NCBI RefSeq assembly: GCF_018138085.1
Contig: NZ_CP073105.1
Coordinates: 3,224,001-3,288,000, forward strand
Reading direction: 5' to 3'
Origin: Stutzerimonas stutzeri
Lineage (GTDB): Bacteria; Pseudomonadota; Gammaproteobacteria; Pseudomonadales; Pseudomonadaceae
Length of the DNA stretch: 64,000 bases
Both the position numbers and the translations under genes were made by a program. Numbering within the stretch: the first letter of the stretch is position 1; each line of letters opens with the position of its first letter. The notes under the pieces were generated by a model, which did no database searches, was not told the origin of the DNA, and was given only the letters and a program-made list of their open reading frames with translations. Shown here piece by piece: positions 10,172 through 20,408 of this stretch.

Positions 10172-10206
10172 AAAAAGCCGGAAGCACCGAGGTCGCTTCC
10201 GGCCTT
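10172..10206 (-). terminator. Intrinsic terminator after yebC
   Basis: The 9-bp stem GCCGGAAGC / GCTTCCGGC (10177-10185 with 10195-10203) is followed on the minus strand by TTTTTG. It lies about 15 nt after the yebC stop and ends that transcript before ruvC. Confidence 0.8.
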
Positions 10207-10221
10207 TGGCAGCACCATGGA

Positions 10222-10968
10222 TCAGTCCAACTGTTCCATGATCTCGTCAGGAATGTCCGCGTTGTGGTAGACGTTCTGCACGTCGTCCAGATCTTCCAGC
10301 GCATCAATCAAGCGCAGTACCTTCTGGGCGGTTTCCAGGTCGGAGAGCGGCGCTGATATCGAAGGGATCATGGCGATATCCGCCTCTTCGGCCTTGAAAC
10401 CGGCCGCGCTCAGCGCCTCGTTGACTGCATGAAATTCGGTGAAGCTGGTGGAAACCAGCGCCGAGCCGTCCTCGCCCATTTCCACGTCGTCGGCACCCGC
10501 TTCGAGCGCCGCTTCCATCAGAGCGTCCTCGTCCACGCCGGCCGCGAAGCTGATTTGGCCCTTGCGGTCGAACATGTAGGCCACGGAGCCATCGGTACCC
10601 AGATTGCCGCCGTGCTTGCTGAAGGCATGACGCACTTCCGCCGCGGTGCGGTTGCGGTTGTCGGTCATGGCTTCGACGATGATGGCGACACCGCTCGGCG
10701 CATAACCTTCGTAGGTCAGCTCGACGACGTTGTCGGCCTCGTTGTTGCCCGCACCGCGAGCGATGGCGCGATCGATCACATCGCGCGACATGTTGGCCAC
10801 CAGCGCCTTGTCCACCGCCAGGCGCAGGCGCGGGTTATCGGCAGGGATCGCCCCGCTCTTCGCCGCAACGGTCAGCTCACGGATGAGCTTGGTGAATATC
10901 TTGCCGCGCTTGGCGTCCTGGCGCCCCTTGCGGTGCTTGATGTTGGCCCATTTGGAATGACCAGCCAT
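10222..10968 (-). CDS. YebC/PmpR-family DNA-binding transcriptional regulator or translation factor
   Basis: A 248-residue TACO1/YebC protein starting [20 protein letters not shown], with the family segment [15 protein letters not shown] and an acidic C-terminal half ([15 protein letters not shown]). In P. aeruginosa the member at this locus, PmpR, represses the pqs quorum-sensing regulator gene; more recent work on the family supports a role in rescuing ribosomes at proline stretches. A GGGAGGCAG ribosome-binding site precedes the start. It sits between aspS and ruvC, its usual place in Pseudomonas, with a terminator on each side. Confidence 0.93.
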   Translation of the reverse strand: MAGHSKWANIKHRKGRQDAKRGKIFTKLIRELTVAAKSGAIPADNPRLRLAVDKALVANMSRDVIDRAIARGAGNNEADNVVELTYEGYAPSGVAIIVEAMTDNRNRTAAEVRHAFSKHGGNLGTDGSVAYMFDRKGQISFAAGVDEDALMEAALEAGADDVEMGEDGSALVSTSFTEFHAVNEALSAAGFKAEEADIAMIPSISAPLSDLETAQKVLRLIDALEDLDDVQNVYHNADIPDEIMEQLD

Positions 10969-11004
10969 AACTGCCTCCCTTTCTGATCAACTCTTTCATC
11001 TTGC

Positions 11005-11037
11005 TGAAAACCAAGAGCCCAGGTTTCCCTGGGCTCC
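11005..11037 (-). terminator. Probable terminator after aspS
   Basis: On the minus strand the stem AGCCCAGG-GAAA-CCTGGGCT is followed by CTTGGTTTTC. The stem is strong and has a stable tetraloop, but the T run is interrupted, so some read-through into yebC is possible. Confidence 0.6.
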
Positions 11038-11047
11038 GGTGACGCCG

Positions 11048-12823
11048 TCATTCGGCTTTAGGCTGCTCGCGCAGGCGAATGTGCAACTCACGCAACGCCT
11101 TGGCATCAACCGCACCAGGGGCTTGGGTCATCACGTCCGCAGCGCTCTGGGTTTTCGGGAAAGCAATGACTTCGCGAATCGACTGCGCGCCAGTCATCAG
11201 CATCACCAGGCGATCGAGACCGAACGCCAGGCCGCCATGCGGTGGCGCACCGTACTTGAGCGCATCGAGCAGGAAGCCGAATTTCTCGTCCTGCTCGGCC
11301 TCGTCGATCCCCAGGATGCGGAATACAGTCTGCTGCATCTCCTTGCGATGGATACGGATGGAGCCGCCACCCAGCTCGGTGCCGTTGAGCACCATGTCGT
11401 AGGCACGCGACAGCGCGCCGGCCGGATTGGCCTCGAGCTCCTGCGGCGTGCACTTGGGTGCCGTAAACGGATGATGCAGGGCGCTCAGCGAGCCGTCGTC
11501 GTTCTCCTCGAACATCGGGAAATCGACGACCCACATCGGTGCCCATTCGCAGGTCAGCAACTTGAGGTCGTGACCGAGCTTGATACGCAGCGCACCCAGG
11601 GCCTCGGAGACGATCTTGGCCTTGTCCGCGCCGAAGAACACGATGTCACCATCGACCGCACCGACGCGATCGAGGATCACGTTCAGCTTGTCTTCCGGGA
11701 TGTTCTTGACGATCGGCGACTGCAGCCCCTCGACGCCCTTGGCGCGCTCGTTGACCTTGATATAGGCCAGGCCCTTGGCGCCGTAGATGCCGACAAACTT
11801 GGTGTAGTCGTCGATCTGCTTGCGCGGCATGCTCGCCCCGCCCGGCACACGCAGCGCGGCGACACGACACTTGGGATCGTTGGCCGGCCCGCTGAATACC
11901 TTGAATTCAACCTGCTGCAGTTGATCGGCGACGTCGACCAGCTCCAGCGGAATGCGCAGGTCCGGCTTGTCGGAGCCGTAACGACGCATGGCCTCTTCGA
12001 ACGGCATGTGCGGGAACTCGCCGAACTCGACGCCCAGCACTTCCTTGAACAGCTTGCGAACCATCCCCTCGGTGATGCCGATGATGTCGGACTCGTCGAG
12101 GAAGCTGGTCTCGATGTCGATCTGGGTGAATTCCGGCTGGCGGTCTGCGCGCAGATCCTCGTCACGGAAGCACTTGGCGATCTGATAGTAGCGGTCGAAG
12201 CCGGCCACCATCAGCAACTGCTTGAACAGCTGCGGCGACTGGGGCAACGAGAAGAAGTTACCGGGATGGGTGCGGCTGGGCACCAGGTAGTCACGTGCGC
12301 CCTCAGGCGTCGGACGGCCGAGGATGGGCGTTTCCACATCCAGGAAGCCATTTTCATCGAGGTAGCGACGGATGCTGGTGGTGATGCTCGAACGCAGCTT
12401 GAGCTTCTCCGCCATTTCCGGGCGACGCAGATCGATGAAGCGATAGCGCAGGCGGGTCTCCTCGCCAACATCGCTGTACTCGTTGAGCGGGAACGGCGGG
12501 GTTTCCGCCTCGTTCAGCACTTCGAGCTCGTATCCCAGCACCTCGATGGCGCCGGATGCCATGTTCGGATTGACCGCCCCAGCCGGGCGCAGGCGCACCT
12601 TGCCGGTAATCTTGACGACGTATTCGCTGCGCACCTTGTCCGCGGCGGCAAAGGTCTCGGCGCGATCGGGATCGAACACGACCTGAGCCAGGCCTTCACG
12701 GTCACGCACGTCGAGGAAGATGACCCCGCCGTGGTCACGGCGGCGATGAACCCAGCCGCAAAGTGTGATTTCCTGGCCGTCCAGGCTTTCATTCAACTGG
12801 CCGCAATAATGGCTGCGCATCAT
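11048..12823 (-). CDS. aspS: Aspartate--tRNA ligase (probably non-discriminating Asp/Asn type)
   Basis: A 591-residue bacterial-type class II synthetase. The N-terminal OB-fold anticodon domain begins [10 protein letters not shown] ([20 protein letters not shown]), then motif 2 ([20 protein letters not shown]), the GAD insertion domain in the middle and motif 3 ([14 protein letters not shown]). Pseudomonas AspRS is known to charge both tRNA-Asp and tRNA-Asn, the latter being amidated by GatCAB; this is family knowledge and is not seen directly. The start follows the family; a start seven codons upstream is less likely. Confidence 0.97.
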   Translation of the reverse strand: MMRSHYCGQLNESLDGQEITLCGWVHRRRDHGGVIFLDVRDREGLAQVVFDPDRAETFAAADKVRSEYVVKITGKVRLRPAGAVNPNMASGAIEVLGYELEVLNEAETPPFPLNEYSDVGEETRLRYRFIDLRRPEMAEKLKLRSSITTSIRRYLDENGFLDVETPILGRPTPEGARDYLVPSRTHPGNFFSLPQSPQLFKQLLMVAGFDRYYQIAKCFRDEDLRADRQPEFTQIDIETSFLDESDIIGITEGMVRKLFKEVLGVEFGEFPHMPFEEAMRRYGSDKPDLRIPLELVDVADQLQQVEFKVFSGPANDPKCRVAALRVPGGASMPRKQIDDYTKFVGIYGAKGLAYIKVNERAKGVEGLQSPIVKNIPEDKLNVILDRVGAVDGDIVFFGADKAKIVSEALGALRIKLGHDLKLLTCEWAPMWVVDFPMFEENDDGSLSALHHPFTAPKCTPQELEANPAGALSRAYDMVLNGTELGGGSIRIHRKEMQQTVFRILGIDEAEQDEKFGFLLDALKYGAPPHGGLAFGLDRLVMLMTGAQSIREVIAFPKTQSAADVMTQAPGAVDAKALRELHIRLREQPKAE

Positions 12824-13193
12824 GGTGAGGTTCGCTTCTCGCATCTTGAATTCGTTGGGTCGCTCGACTCGCGACTGGGCAGACGGCGGCTTCTTGGCCC
12901 CGCCTGGGTGTTACTCGTCGGCATCTACGGCAGAGGCCGGCGCCATAGCGCCACGCTTCGCGTACGGCACACATGAGCCGTCCGACACAAGCGCGGGATT
13001 ATATCCGCATAATCGAATCAACGCAGCCGACACCGATAGCCCTGAGCAATCGAGACGATAGCCAACGTCATTGAACCGAGCCCCATCGAAAGCTTCCAAT
13101 CAGCACATCACCGCGGGCGACAGTGCGTCGCTCACAACGAGTAACCGTTTTCTGGCATAACTATCAGCGAACTCATCAAAACGGGAGAGCAAC
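12824..13193. other. Intergenic region between aspS and the Dps gene
   Basis: About 370 nt with no credible gene. On the minus strand a perfect TATAAT (13003-12998) could be the -10 element of aspS, but no good -35 lies at the right distance. The plus-strand promoter of the divergent Dps gene must also lie here; I cannot place it. Confidence 0.4.
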
Positions 13194-13664
13194 ATGGAAA
13201 TTGATATCGGTATTGCCGAACAGGATCGCGCCGCCATCGCGGACGGTTTGTCCCGCTTGCTGGCCGACACCTACACGCTGTACCTCAAGACCCACAACTT
13301 CCACTGGAACGTGACGGGCCCGATGTTCAACACCCTGCATACCATGTTCGAGACTCAGTACACCGAACTGGCGGTCGCCGTGGACGATATTGCCGAGCGC
13401 ATCCGCGCACTGGGCTTCCCCGCTCCAGGGACCTACGCAGCCTACGCCAAGCTGTCGTCGATCAAGGAGCAGGAGGGCATCCCATCCGCAGAGGAAATGA
13501 TCAAGCTGCTGGTGGAAGGACAGGAAGCGGTCGTGCGAACCGCTCGCGGCATCTTCCCGCTGCTGGAAAAGGTCAGCGACGAACCCACCGCAGACCTTCT
13601 GACCCAGCGCATGCAGATCCACGAGAAAACCGCCTGGATGCTGCGCAGCCTGCTGGCTGCCTGA
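13194..13664 (+). CDS. Dps-family DNA-binding/ferritin-like stress protein
   Basis: A 156-residue four-helix-bundle protein. The Dps ferroxidase signature is plain: [14 protein letters not shown] carries the conserved His, and [14 protein letters not shown] carries the acidic partner from the neighbouring subunit. Dps dodecamers store iron oxidised by peroxide and protect DNA. There is no Lys-rich N-terminal tail, so DNA binding may be weak. CGGGAGAG precedes the ATG. It is a single gene divergent from aspS, the same position as a Dps homologue in P. aeruginosa. Confidence 0.92.
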   Translation: MEIDIGIAEQDRAAIADGLSRLLADTYTLYLKTHNFHWNVTGPMFNTLHTMFETQYTELAVAVDDIAERIRALGFPAPGTYAAYAKLSSIKEQEGIPSAEEMIKLLVEGQEAVVRTARGIFPLLEKVSDEPTADLLTQRMQIHEKTAWMLRSLLAA

Positions 13665-13944
13665 GGCGGATCCAGTTCTCCAGAGGGGTGGCCGCGGAAG
13701 CGACCACCCCCGCGAACGCTTCTAACGACATAGAACCCTATCGTCAGCGTCGCCGCCGCCTTCCCTCCTCTCCCCGTGGGAGCCTGACGCGCCATCCATT
13801 TGAGCAGCGCCTTCCTTTACTGTTAAATACGCGCGCGCCGCAGGCTGGACACATTAATAGAGCGATCGATTCCCCCACGCTCAGCTTCCACTCGTCCAAC
13901 GCCTGGCGCTTTCTGTCGTGCTTTTTAACTGCGAGTCATAAACA

Positions 13945-14583
13945 ATGCTCAAGATCATCCATGTATTAACGGGCGTCGCTGCCCTGGTATTGTCATTCCT
14001 GCCCAGCCTGACCGGCGCGTTACCACTTCTGGTGCAACCAGAAGCGCTGGCCCTGTTGTTTCTGGGGCTATTGAACGTACAGTTTGCCTCGTTTGGCCCC
14101 TTGCATATGCATGACCGGGGCCGCCCCGTCCTTCTCGGCGCATCGGTGCTGTTGGTTGTTGCGGTTGCAGTCCAGGCCGCCGTACTGCTGATCCCGGTTA
14201 CCGCCATTGCCGGTCAGCCCGCAACGCTTGCCAGCCTCATGCTCGCCTTCGTGGCGGTGCTGCTGCAACTGGCGACAGCGCCAGCGAAAAGCCTACCGTC
14301 CAGCGATCGCAGCCGCCCCTCGAGCAGTCGCAAGGCCCAATCCCGAAATGCGCCAGCGCCAGCTGCCGGCCGTGAAACCGGCACGGTCAAGTGGTTCAAC
14401 ACCTCGAAGGGGTTCGGCTTCATTTCGCGAGACAGCGGTGACGACGTCTTCGTCCACTTCCGCGCAATTCGCGGCGAAGGCCACCGGGTACTTGTCGAAG
14501 GTCAACGCGTCGAATTCACCATCATGATGCGCGACAAAGGGCTGCAGGCCGAGGACGTGGTCCCCAGCCAGTCGACCATCTGA
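13945..14583 (+). CDS. Membrane-anchored cold-shock-domain protein
   Basis: A 212-residue fusion. The first 115 residues are hydrophobic and hold about four membrane helices ([69 protein letters not shown]). A Ser/Pro/Ala-rich linker follows, and residues of about 145-210 are a cold-shock domain with both RNA-binding motifs, [14 protein letters not shown] and VFVHFRAI. The C-terminal domain would therefore be an RNA-binding module held at the inner membrane, facing the cytoplasm if the helix count is even. The gene follows the Dps gene; its biological role is unknown to me. Confidence 0.88.
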   Translation: MLKIIHVLTGVAALVLSFLPSLTGALPLLVQPEALALLFLGLLNVQFASFGPLHMHDRGRPVLLGASVLLVVAVAVQAAVLLIPVTAIAGQPATLASLMLAFVAVLLQLATAPAKSLPSSDRSRPSSSRKAQSRNAPAPAAGRETGTVKWFNTSKGFGFISRDSGDDVFVHFRAIRGEGHRVLVEGQRVEFTIMMRDKGLQAEDVVPSQSTI

Positions 14584-14629
14584 TACTTGGCGCCAGATTC
14601 AACGCTGGCGCACCACCTCCGTCGCGGCA

Positions 14630-14836
14630 TCAATAGTGCGGCGGAGGCGCTTCGTCCCCTTCTCCGTCCATTCTGCTTTGCATATCTTCTTGCCGCCTGG
14701 CGAGCAAAGCCAGTTGCGCCTGCAGGCGCTCGACGGTCCGCTGCTGCGCAACCAATACGTCGTTCAGTGTCTGAATCGTATCGTCTTGAAAGGCCAGGCG
14801 CGCTTCCAGATCGATGATGCGTTGCTCCAGCTCCAT
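14630..14836 (-). CDS. slyX: SlyX family protein
   Basis: A 68-residue protein that is almost entirely coiled coil: [20 protein letters not shown] followed by [19 protein letters not shown] and an acidic tail ending PPPHY, as in SlyX proteins. Function is unknown. The start is fixed by the family and by the stop of the HIT gene five bases upstream, so the two genes are almost certainly cotranscribed. Confidence 0.88.
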   Translation of the reverse strand: MELEQRIIDLEARLAFQDDTIQTLNDVLVAQQRTVERLQAQLALLARRQEDMQSRMDGEGDEAPPPHY

Positions 14837-14840
14837 TACG

Positions 14841-15263
14841 TCACTCCGCAAAACGAAAGTTGTCTGTAAGCACCAGCTTGAGCTTCTGCCTGATCGCAGC
14901 CACCTGAGTCTCGCTATAAGGATTGGCTGCGTGCTTTCCCCAGACGGGCGCCGGCCAAGCCGCATCGTCCCGTCGCCGCGCGATGACATGTACATGCAAC
15001 TGCGCCACCACGTTACCCAGGGTAGCGACATTCATCTTGTCTGCGCCGAACGTGTCTTTCAGTGTCTCGGCCAACGCCGTCGCCTCTCGCCACAGCATCT
15101 GCTGATCCGCCGAATCCAGCTGAAACAGCTCGCTGACCTCCTCGCGGCGTGGCACAAGGATGAACCAGGGGTAGTTGGCATCGTTCATCAGCAGCAGCCG
15201 ACACAACGGAAAGTCGCCCATGTTGAGCGTGTCCTGCTCCAATCGCGAGTCGAGAACGAACAT
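14841..15263 (-). CDS. HIT-domain protein (putative nucleotide hydrolase)
   Basis: A 140-residue histidine-triad protein beginning [10 protein letters not shown]. The triad region reads [17 protein letters not shown]: aligned with the HxHxH motif, the first His is replaced by Gln88 while His90 and His92, including the nucleophile, remain. The downstream AWPAPVWG is characteristic of this proteobacterial subgroup. HIT enzymes act on nucleotide phosphoramidates or dinucleoside polyphosphates; the substrate here is unknown. A longer frame upstream lacks similarity, so the ATG at 15263 was chosen. It is cotranscribed with slyX. Confidence 0.88.
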   Translation of the reverse strand: MFVLDSRLEQDTLNMGDFPLCRLLLMNDANYPWFILVPRREEVSELFQLDSADQQMLWREATALAETLKDTFGADKMNVATLGNVVAQLHVHVIARRRDDAAWPAPVWGKHAANPYSETQVAAIRQKLKLVLTDNFRFAE

Positions 15264-15720
15264 AACGGCACTCCAAGTCTTGATGAAGGACAGGCCAGCC
15301 GAAGCCACGCCTGATCGTTAGCGCAAGAATACTCCAACGCCTGATGCCCTTCAGCGCCCGCAATGCACCAAGCTTGAGCAACAAAAAGCTGCAAGGCCCC
15401 GGATTAGAGCCTGCCGTCCTGAGCCGAGGCCCGAACACAGGCGACAAACGCGATTTTTGCGTTTGCGCACGCTTATTGCAGTGAGTCAAAAAGCACCAGC
15501 GGAAGGGGGAGAAAAACTGAAATAGCTGCGTTAAGCTTGCCCGCGCTAGTTTCCCCAGCTACACAGTAATTCTCGGAACGTTAATTCCAGGGCTTGCTGC
15601 AGGTTTCGAACAACTGGGCAAACAAGGACTGAAATTGAGCTTGTATACCGAAAATAAAGATGCCTCTTTCCGGCGCACGCAGGAAAGCAAGCACCAATTT
15701 GAACCAAAGGAGCAATCACG
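15264..15720. other. Intergenic region between the HIT gene and oprD-type porin gene
   Basis: About 457 nt with no credible gene. The half nearest the porin is AT-richer than its surroundings and should hold the porin promoter and leader; I could not find a -35/-10 pair with proper spacing. Promoters for the HIT gene on the other strand should also lie here. Confidence 0.4.
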
Positions 15721-16977
15721 ATGAAAGTGATGAAGTGGAGCGTAATCGCCATGGCCGTTGCGGCCGGTACGTCGCAAATGGCATTGGCGTCCAGCCAGTC
15801 CGAATCGGAAGGCTTTGTCGAAGGCAGCAGCCTGACCATCCTGAACCGTAACCTGTACATGAACCGCGATTTCCGTGGCGATGCTTCCCAAAGCTATCGC
15901 GAAGCATGGGGCCATGGTTTCATCGGCACCTTCGAGTCCGGCTTCACCCAAGGCACCGTCGGCGTCGGCGTCGACGCAATTGGTCTGCTGGGCGTTAAAC
16001 TTGACAGCGGCGAAGGTCGTGCTTGGCCGGACATTTTCCCGAAGGACAGCGAAGGCAAGCCGCAAGATGACTATTCCTCGGCCGGCGTAGCAGTCAAATT
16101 CCGCGTTTCAGATACCGTACTGAAGTACGGCACTCAGTTCGTGGCCCTGCCGGTCTTCTCCACCGACGACGCTCGCCTGCTGCCAGAAACTGCACGTGGC
16201 GGCCTGATCACCAGCAGCGAGATCGATGGGCTTGAATTGAACGTCGGTCGCTTCACTGCGCTGAGTGATAAATCCGAAAGCGACCATGACTCCGTTGGCC
16301 TTAAAGAGATCAACCTCGTCGGCGGCACCTATGCGCTCAGCGACAGCCTGAGCACCTCGCTGTACTACTCGGACGTAAAGGACGCGTTCGAGAAGATCTA
16401 CGGCAACGTTAATTACAACATGGCGCTCGCCGCAGACCAGTCGCTGGCTTTTGACTTCAATATCTACCAGACCGACTACGAGTCAGAATTCACTAACACT
16501 GGCAGCGACGAAGACAACACAATCTGGAGCCTGGCAGCCACCTACGGCGTTGGCGCTCATAAATTCACTGTCGCGTATCAGAAGTCGCATGGTGGCTACG
16601 ACACCAATGGCTATGTCTACGGCATAGACGGTGGCGGCACTATTTGGCTAAGCAACTCAGTCCAGTACTCCGACTTCTATTACGAAGACGAGCAATCCTG
16701 GCAGGTCCGCTATGACCTCGACATGGCCGCCTACGGCGTTTCGGGCCTGAGCTTCATGACCCGCTATGTAGATGGCAGCAACATCAACATGGGCGCTGGC
16801 AACTCGGACGCGGAAGAACGCGAATGGGATATGGAAGCCAAGTACGTGTTCCAGGAAGGTCCTGCCAAGGATCTGTCTCTGCGTGTTCGCCAGGCGTTCT
16901 ATAACGCCACCAATGGTCTGGATAATGACCTGAGCGATACCCGTCTGATCGTCGAGTACCCGCTGAGCATCCTGTAA
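15721..16977 (+). CDS. OprD-family outer-membrane porin
   Basis: A 418-residue protein with a signal peptide cleaved near MALA-SSQ (residue 23) and the OprD family opening (FVEGSSLTILNRNLYMNRDF). Alternating amphipathic strands run to a C-terminal LIVEYPLSIL. OprD porins are 18-stranded channels for basic amino acids, peptides or small carboxylates; in P. aeruginosa the OprD at this locus also admits carbapenems. Substrate here cannot be read from sequence. AAAGGAG lies 8 nt before the ATG. A second Met at codon 4 is an alternative start. The neighbours (HIT gene upstream, proS downstream) match the P. aeruginosa oprD locus. Confidence 0.92.
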   Translation: MKVMKWSVIAMAVAAGTSQMALASSQSESEGFVEGSSLTILNRNLYMNRDFRGDASQSYREAWGHGFIGTFESGFTQGTVGVGVDAIGLLGVKLDSGEGRAWPDIFPKDSEGKPQDDYSSAGVAVKFRVSDTVLKYGTQFVALPVFSTDDARLLPETARGGLITSSEIDGLELNVGRFTALSDKSESDHDSVGLKEINLVGGTYALSDSLSTSLYYSDVKDAFEKIYGNVNYNMALAADQSLAFDFNIYQTDYESEFTNTGSDEDNTIWSLAATYGVGAHKFTVAYQKSHGGYDTNGYVYGIDGGGTIWLSNSVQYSDFYYEDEQSWQVRYDLDMAAYGVSGLSFMTRYVDGSNINMGAGNSDAEEREWDMEAKYVFQEGPAKDLSLRVRQAFYNATNGLDNDLSDTRLIVEYPLSIL

Positions 16978-17008
16978 CCCAGGCTTATTAGCTTTAGCTC
17001 GAGCAACA

Positions 17009-17038
17009 CGATAAGCCCGGCCCACGCCGGGCTTATTC
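17009..17038 (+). terminator. Probable terminator after the porin gene
   Basis: An 11-bp stem ATAAGCCCGGC / GCCGGGCTTAT with a CCAC loop begins 33 nt after the porin stop. It lacks a proper T tract (followed by TCGTTG), so termination strength is uncertain. Confidence 0.6.
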
Positions 17039-17137
17039 GTTGTGGCTAACGACCAGCCGATCGATTCTGTACGCCATCGTGGCGCCGCCGTACAATGCCG
17101 AGTCATTTTTCCGCTCTGCAAGGACACAACGGCCCAC

Positions 17138-18853
17138 ATGCGCACCAGTCAGTTCCTGCTCTCGACCCTCAAAGAAACCCCTTCCGATGCCGTGGTCATC
17201 AGCCACCAATTGATGCTGCGTGCCGGAATGATTCGCAAGCTGGCTTCCGGCCTCTATACCTGGATGCCGATGGGGCTGCGTGCACTGCGCAAGGCTGAAG
17301 CGATCGTGCGCGACGAGATGAACAAGGCCGGCGCGCTGGAAGTCCTGATGCCGGCCATCCAGCCTGCCGAGTTGTGGCAGGAATCCGGTCGCTGGGTCCA
17401 GTACGGTCCTGAATTGCTCCGACTGAAAGACCGGCATGATCGCGAGTTCTGCGTCGGCCCGACCCATGAGGAAGTCATCACGGATCTGGCTCGCAACGAG
17501 CTCAACAGCTACAAGCAGTTGCCGATCAATTTCTACCAGATCCAGACGAAATTCCGCGATGAGATTCGGCCCCGCTTCGGCCTGATGCGCGGGCGCGAAT
17601 TCGTGATGAAGGACGCCTACTCTTTCCATGCCGATCAGGCTTCGCTGCAGGAAACCTATGACCGCATGCATCAGGCGTACTGCAACATCTTCACCCGCCT
17701 GGGGCTGAACTTCCGCCCCGTACAGGCCGATACCGGTTCGATCGGCGGCACCGGCTCACATGAGTTCCACGTATTGGCCGACTCTGGCGAAGACGATATC
17801 GCCTTCAGCGACAGCTCCGACTATGCGGCCAACATCGAAAAGGCCGAAGCCATCCCGCGTGAGGCTGAGCGTGGCGCACCCAAGGAAGAGTTGCGTCTGG
17901 TCGATACACCGAATTGCAAGACGATCGCGGCGCTGGTCGAGCAGTTCCAACTGCCTATCGAAAAGACCATCAAGACGCTGGTCGTGCGCGGCGCTGAGAA
18001 AGGCCAGTTGGTCGCGCTGATCGTTCGTGGCGATCACGAGCTGAACGAGATCAAGGCGGCGAACCTGCCACAGGTCGAAAGCCCGCTGGTGTTCGCAACC
18101 GAGCCCGAAATCCGTGCCGCGATGGGCGCAGGCCCTGGCTCCCTCGGCCCGCTGAATCTGCCGGTCAGCTGCGTCGTCGATCGCTCGGTCGCGCTGATGA
18201 GTGACTTCGCCGCTGGCGCGAACCAAGAAGACAAGCACTATTTCGGCGTCAACTGGGAGCGCGACCTGCCGTTGCCGGAAGTGGCCGATCTGCGCAACGT
18301 GGTCGCTGGCGACCCGAGCCCCGACGGCAATGGCACGCTGGTTATCAAGCGCGGCATCGAGGTTGGCCACATCTTCCAGCTGGGGACCAAATACAGCGAG
18401 GCGATGAACTGCTCCGTCATGGGCGAGAACGGCAAGCCAGTCATCCTGACTATGGGCTGCTACGGTATTGGCGTCTCTCGAGTCGTTGCCGCAGCCATCG
18501 AGCAGAACTATGACGAGCGAGGCATCCTCTGGCCCGAGGCCCTGGCGCCTTTCCAGATCGCCCTGGTACCGATGAAGTACGAAAACCAGGCAGTGCGCGA
18601 AGCAACCGACAAGCTATACGCGGAGCTGACGGCTGCTGGCTACGAGGTGCTGCTCGACGACCGTGACAAAAAGACCAGTCCCGGCGTCAAATTCGCTGAC
18701 ATGGAGTTGGTGGGCATTCCGCATCGCATCGTCATAGGCGACCGCGGACTCGCCGACGGCACACTGGAATACAAGCATCGCCGTGATGCCGAAAGCCAGG
18801 CCGTACCGGCCGCTGACATCCTCGACTTCATCAATTCGCGCACCAGTCGCTAA
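17138..18853 (+). CDS. proS: Proline--tRNA ligase
   Basis: A 571-residue bacterial-type ProRS. Class II motifs are evident: motif 2 around [22 protein letters not shown] and motif 3 in the [18 protein letters not shown] segment. Between them lies the YbaK-like editing domain (about residues 220-385) that removes mischarged alanine, and the C-terminal anticodon-binding domain follows ([15 protein letters not shown]). The start is [15 protein letters not shown], the family N-terminus, with AAGGA 13 nt upstream. It is followed after 8 nt by a lipoprotein gene in the same direction. Confidence 0.97.
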   Translation: MRTSQFLLSTLKETPSDAVVISHQLMLRAGMIRKLASGLYTWMPMGLRALRKAEAIVRDEMNKAGALEVLMPAIQPAELWQESGRWVQYGPELLRLKDRHDREFCVGPTHEEVITDLARNELNSYKQLPINFYQIQTKFRDEIRPRFGLMRGREFVMKDAYSFHADQASLQETYDRMHQAYCNIFTRLGLNFRPVQADTGSIGGTGSHEFHVLADSGEDDIAFSDSSDYAANIEKAEAIPREAERGAPKEELRLVDTPNCKTIAALVEQFQLPIEKTIKTLVVRGAEKGQLVALIVRGDHELNEIKAANLPQVESPLVFATEPEIRAAMGAGPGSLGPLNLPVSCVVDRSVALMSDFAAGANQEDKHYFGVNWERDLPLPEVADLRNVVAGDPSPDGNGTLVIKRGIEVGHIFQLGTKYSEAMNCSVMGENGKPVILTMGCYGIGVSRVVAAAIEQNYDERGILWPEALAPFQIALVPMKYENQAVREATDKLYAELTAAGYEVLLDDRDKKTSPGVKFADMELVGIPHRIVIGDRGLADGTLEYKHRRDAESQAVPAADILDFINSRTSR

Positions 18854-18861
18854 CGGAAATC

Positions 18862-19806
18862 ATGCTCAACCGAAGTGCTTCAATCTGCGCCACGCTTTGC
18901 GTGGCGCTTTTTATGGGTGGTTGTGCCAACCAATTGCCCCAACGCAGCGAGCACGAGGCTCGCACCGAGCGCAAGCTGCTTGACCACAGCCTGCGTATCG
19001 AGCTGGGCGAGCCGCTGCTGGAGCTGCCTCAGCGTCGAATCCGAGTGCTCGACCAGAAGACCTTCGAAGTCACCGACTTCGAAGTAACCCGTCGCTATGA
19101 CCGGTATACGCCGTATCAACCGTGGCGAGAGCTGTACGAAATTCCGCTGGGTGCTGTCGCGGTGGTCGCCGGCATAGGTGCCAACGTGCTCAACGTCGTG
19201 ATGCTCGGCCATCTGCCGGAAAGCGCCACGCGCGACTGGATCAGCTATGGCTTTGCCGGTCTCAACCCCTTCGTCAATGTCGAATCCAATGGCCGCTCGC
19301 AACAGAATCTCGCCAGCCTCGACGAGCAGCGTCGCGACGCCCGACTCGAGTATTCCAGCTTGCCCTGGGCCGAGCGGCCCGTGCAGGTCGTAGCGGGCAG
19401 CGAAACCCACGAGCTGACTACCGATCGCAATGGCGTGCTGCGGCTGAACCTACTCGACGGCCCGTTCGCCGACCAGGACATCAGTCAGGTCGGCAAGCTC
19501 CAGCTGCAGGTCGAGGATCCACAGGACGCGACCCGTGCTGACGCAACCTTGCTGGTCAGCCGCAGCCTGCGCGGCAAACTGGTCGAGGCCCACGACCTCA
19601 TCTTCAACGATCTGGAAGGCGATGATGTCGAGCAGTGGGTGCATCGAGTCAAGCGCCTGTCGGAACTCGGACTTGAGGAAGAGGCCAGTGAGCTCGAGCA
19701 GAGCCTGATCGAATTGACCCGCAACGATCCCGATCTGCAGCAGCAGTTCCTTCACAGCCTGATGCAGGACGCCGGTCGTCAGGTCAGCGATCCGGGCGAA
19801 GACTGA
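18862..19806 (+). CDS. Putative lipoprotein of unknown function
   Basis: A 314-residue protein with a signal peptide ending in the lipobox MGGC (Cys21). A hydrophobic stretch (IPLGAVAVVAGIGANVLNVVM, about residues 95-115) could touch a membrane. The rest is polar, with predicted beta-rich segments and a helical Glu-rich C-terminus (LSELGLEEEASELEQ). I recognise no enzymatic motif. It lies in the same direction between proS and a lytic transglycosylase gene with gaps of 8 and 9 nt, so the three are probably one transcript, suggesting a cell-wall or outer-membrane role (inference). Confidence 0.75.
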   Translation: MLNRSASICATLCVALFMGGCANQLPQRSEHEARTERKLLDHSLRIELGEPLLELPQRRIRVLDQKTFEVTDFEVTRRYDRYTPYQPWRELYEIPLGAVAVVAGIGANVLNVVMLGHLPESATRDWISYGFAGLNPFVNVESNGRSQQNLASLDEQRRDARLEYSSLPWAERPVQVVAGSETHELTTDRNGVLRLNLLDGPFADQDISQVGKLQLQVEDPQDATRADATLLVSRSLRGKLVEAHDLIFNDLEGDDVEQWVHRVKRLSELGLEEEASELEQSLIELTRNDPDLQQQFLHSLMQDAGRQVSDPGED

Positions 19807-19815
19807 GGCCGCTCC

Positions 19816-20388
19816 GTGAAGTCTTTCCGGTGGCTGTTGCTGATGACGCTGGTAACGGCGTGGCCGGTGGTTGCAACCGTTCGCCAAGCGCCGGAACTGG
19901 AGCTTCGCGAGCTGATGCAGCGGACCGTGGCGGAAGCCGAAAGCTTTCAGGATCGATTCGACGCCGAGGTCTGGTTGCTGGACATGTCGACACGCCTCAA
20001 ACGCTATGTCGCTGATCCACAGGAGCGCCTGACGTTACTGCGCCTGGTGCATCAGGAGGCCAGCAAGGCTGGATTGAAGCCGGACATGGTGCTGGCTCTG
20101 ATCCACGCCGAAAGCCGGTTCGATCGCTTCGCCATCTCCAGCGTCGGCGCGCAAGGGATGATGCAGGTGATGCCGTTCTGGAAGGCCGAGCTGGGCCGCC
20201 CGCAGGACAATCTCACCGACAACGCCACCAACCTTCGCTACGGCTGCACCATCCTCAGCTATTACCTGAAAAAGGAGAACGGCGATATCAACCGTGCCCT
20301 TGCGCGCTACAACGGCAGCCTCGGCAAGCCTCAGTACCCGGCGAAGGTCATCGGGTTCTGGCAGGACTTCTGGTACGTGAAACCCTGA
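19816..20388 (+). CDS. Lytic transglycosylase SLT-domain protein
   Basis: A 190-residue protein with a signal sequence (LLLMTLVTAWPVVA) and a family 1 SLT domain. The catalytic Glu is Glu99 in ALIHAESRFDRFAISS, followed by the hallmark GAQGMMQVMP and later the Tyr of ALARYNGSLG. Such periplasmic enzymes cut the MurNAc-GlcNAc bond leaving 1,6-anhydroMurNAc. It is small for the family and has little beyond the catalytic core. The start is GTG, nine bases after the lipoprotein gene; no ATG fits the signal sequence. Confidence 0.9.
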   Translation: MKSFRWLLLMTLVTAWPVVATVRQAPELELRELMQRTVAEAESFQDRFDAEVWLLDMSTRLKRYVADPQERLTLLRLVHQEASKAGLKPDMVLALIHAESRFDRFAISSVGAQGMMQVMPFWKAELGRPQDNLTDNATNLRYGCTILSYYLKKENGDINRALARYNGSLGKPQYPAKVIGFWQDFWYVKP

Positions 20389-20408
20389 AAGTTACGCGGC
20401 GCTTTCCC

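Noticed and set aside
11039..12976. A 645-codon open frame antisense to aspS
   Set aside because: It is a high-GC shadow of the strongly conserved aspS gene and has no family motif or ribosome-binding site.
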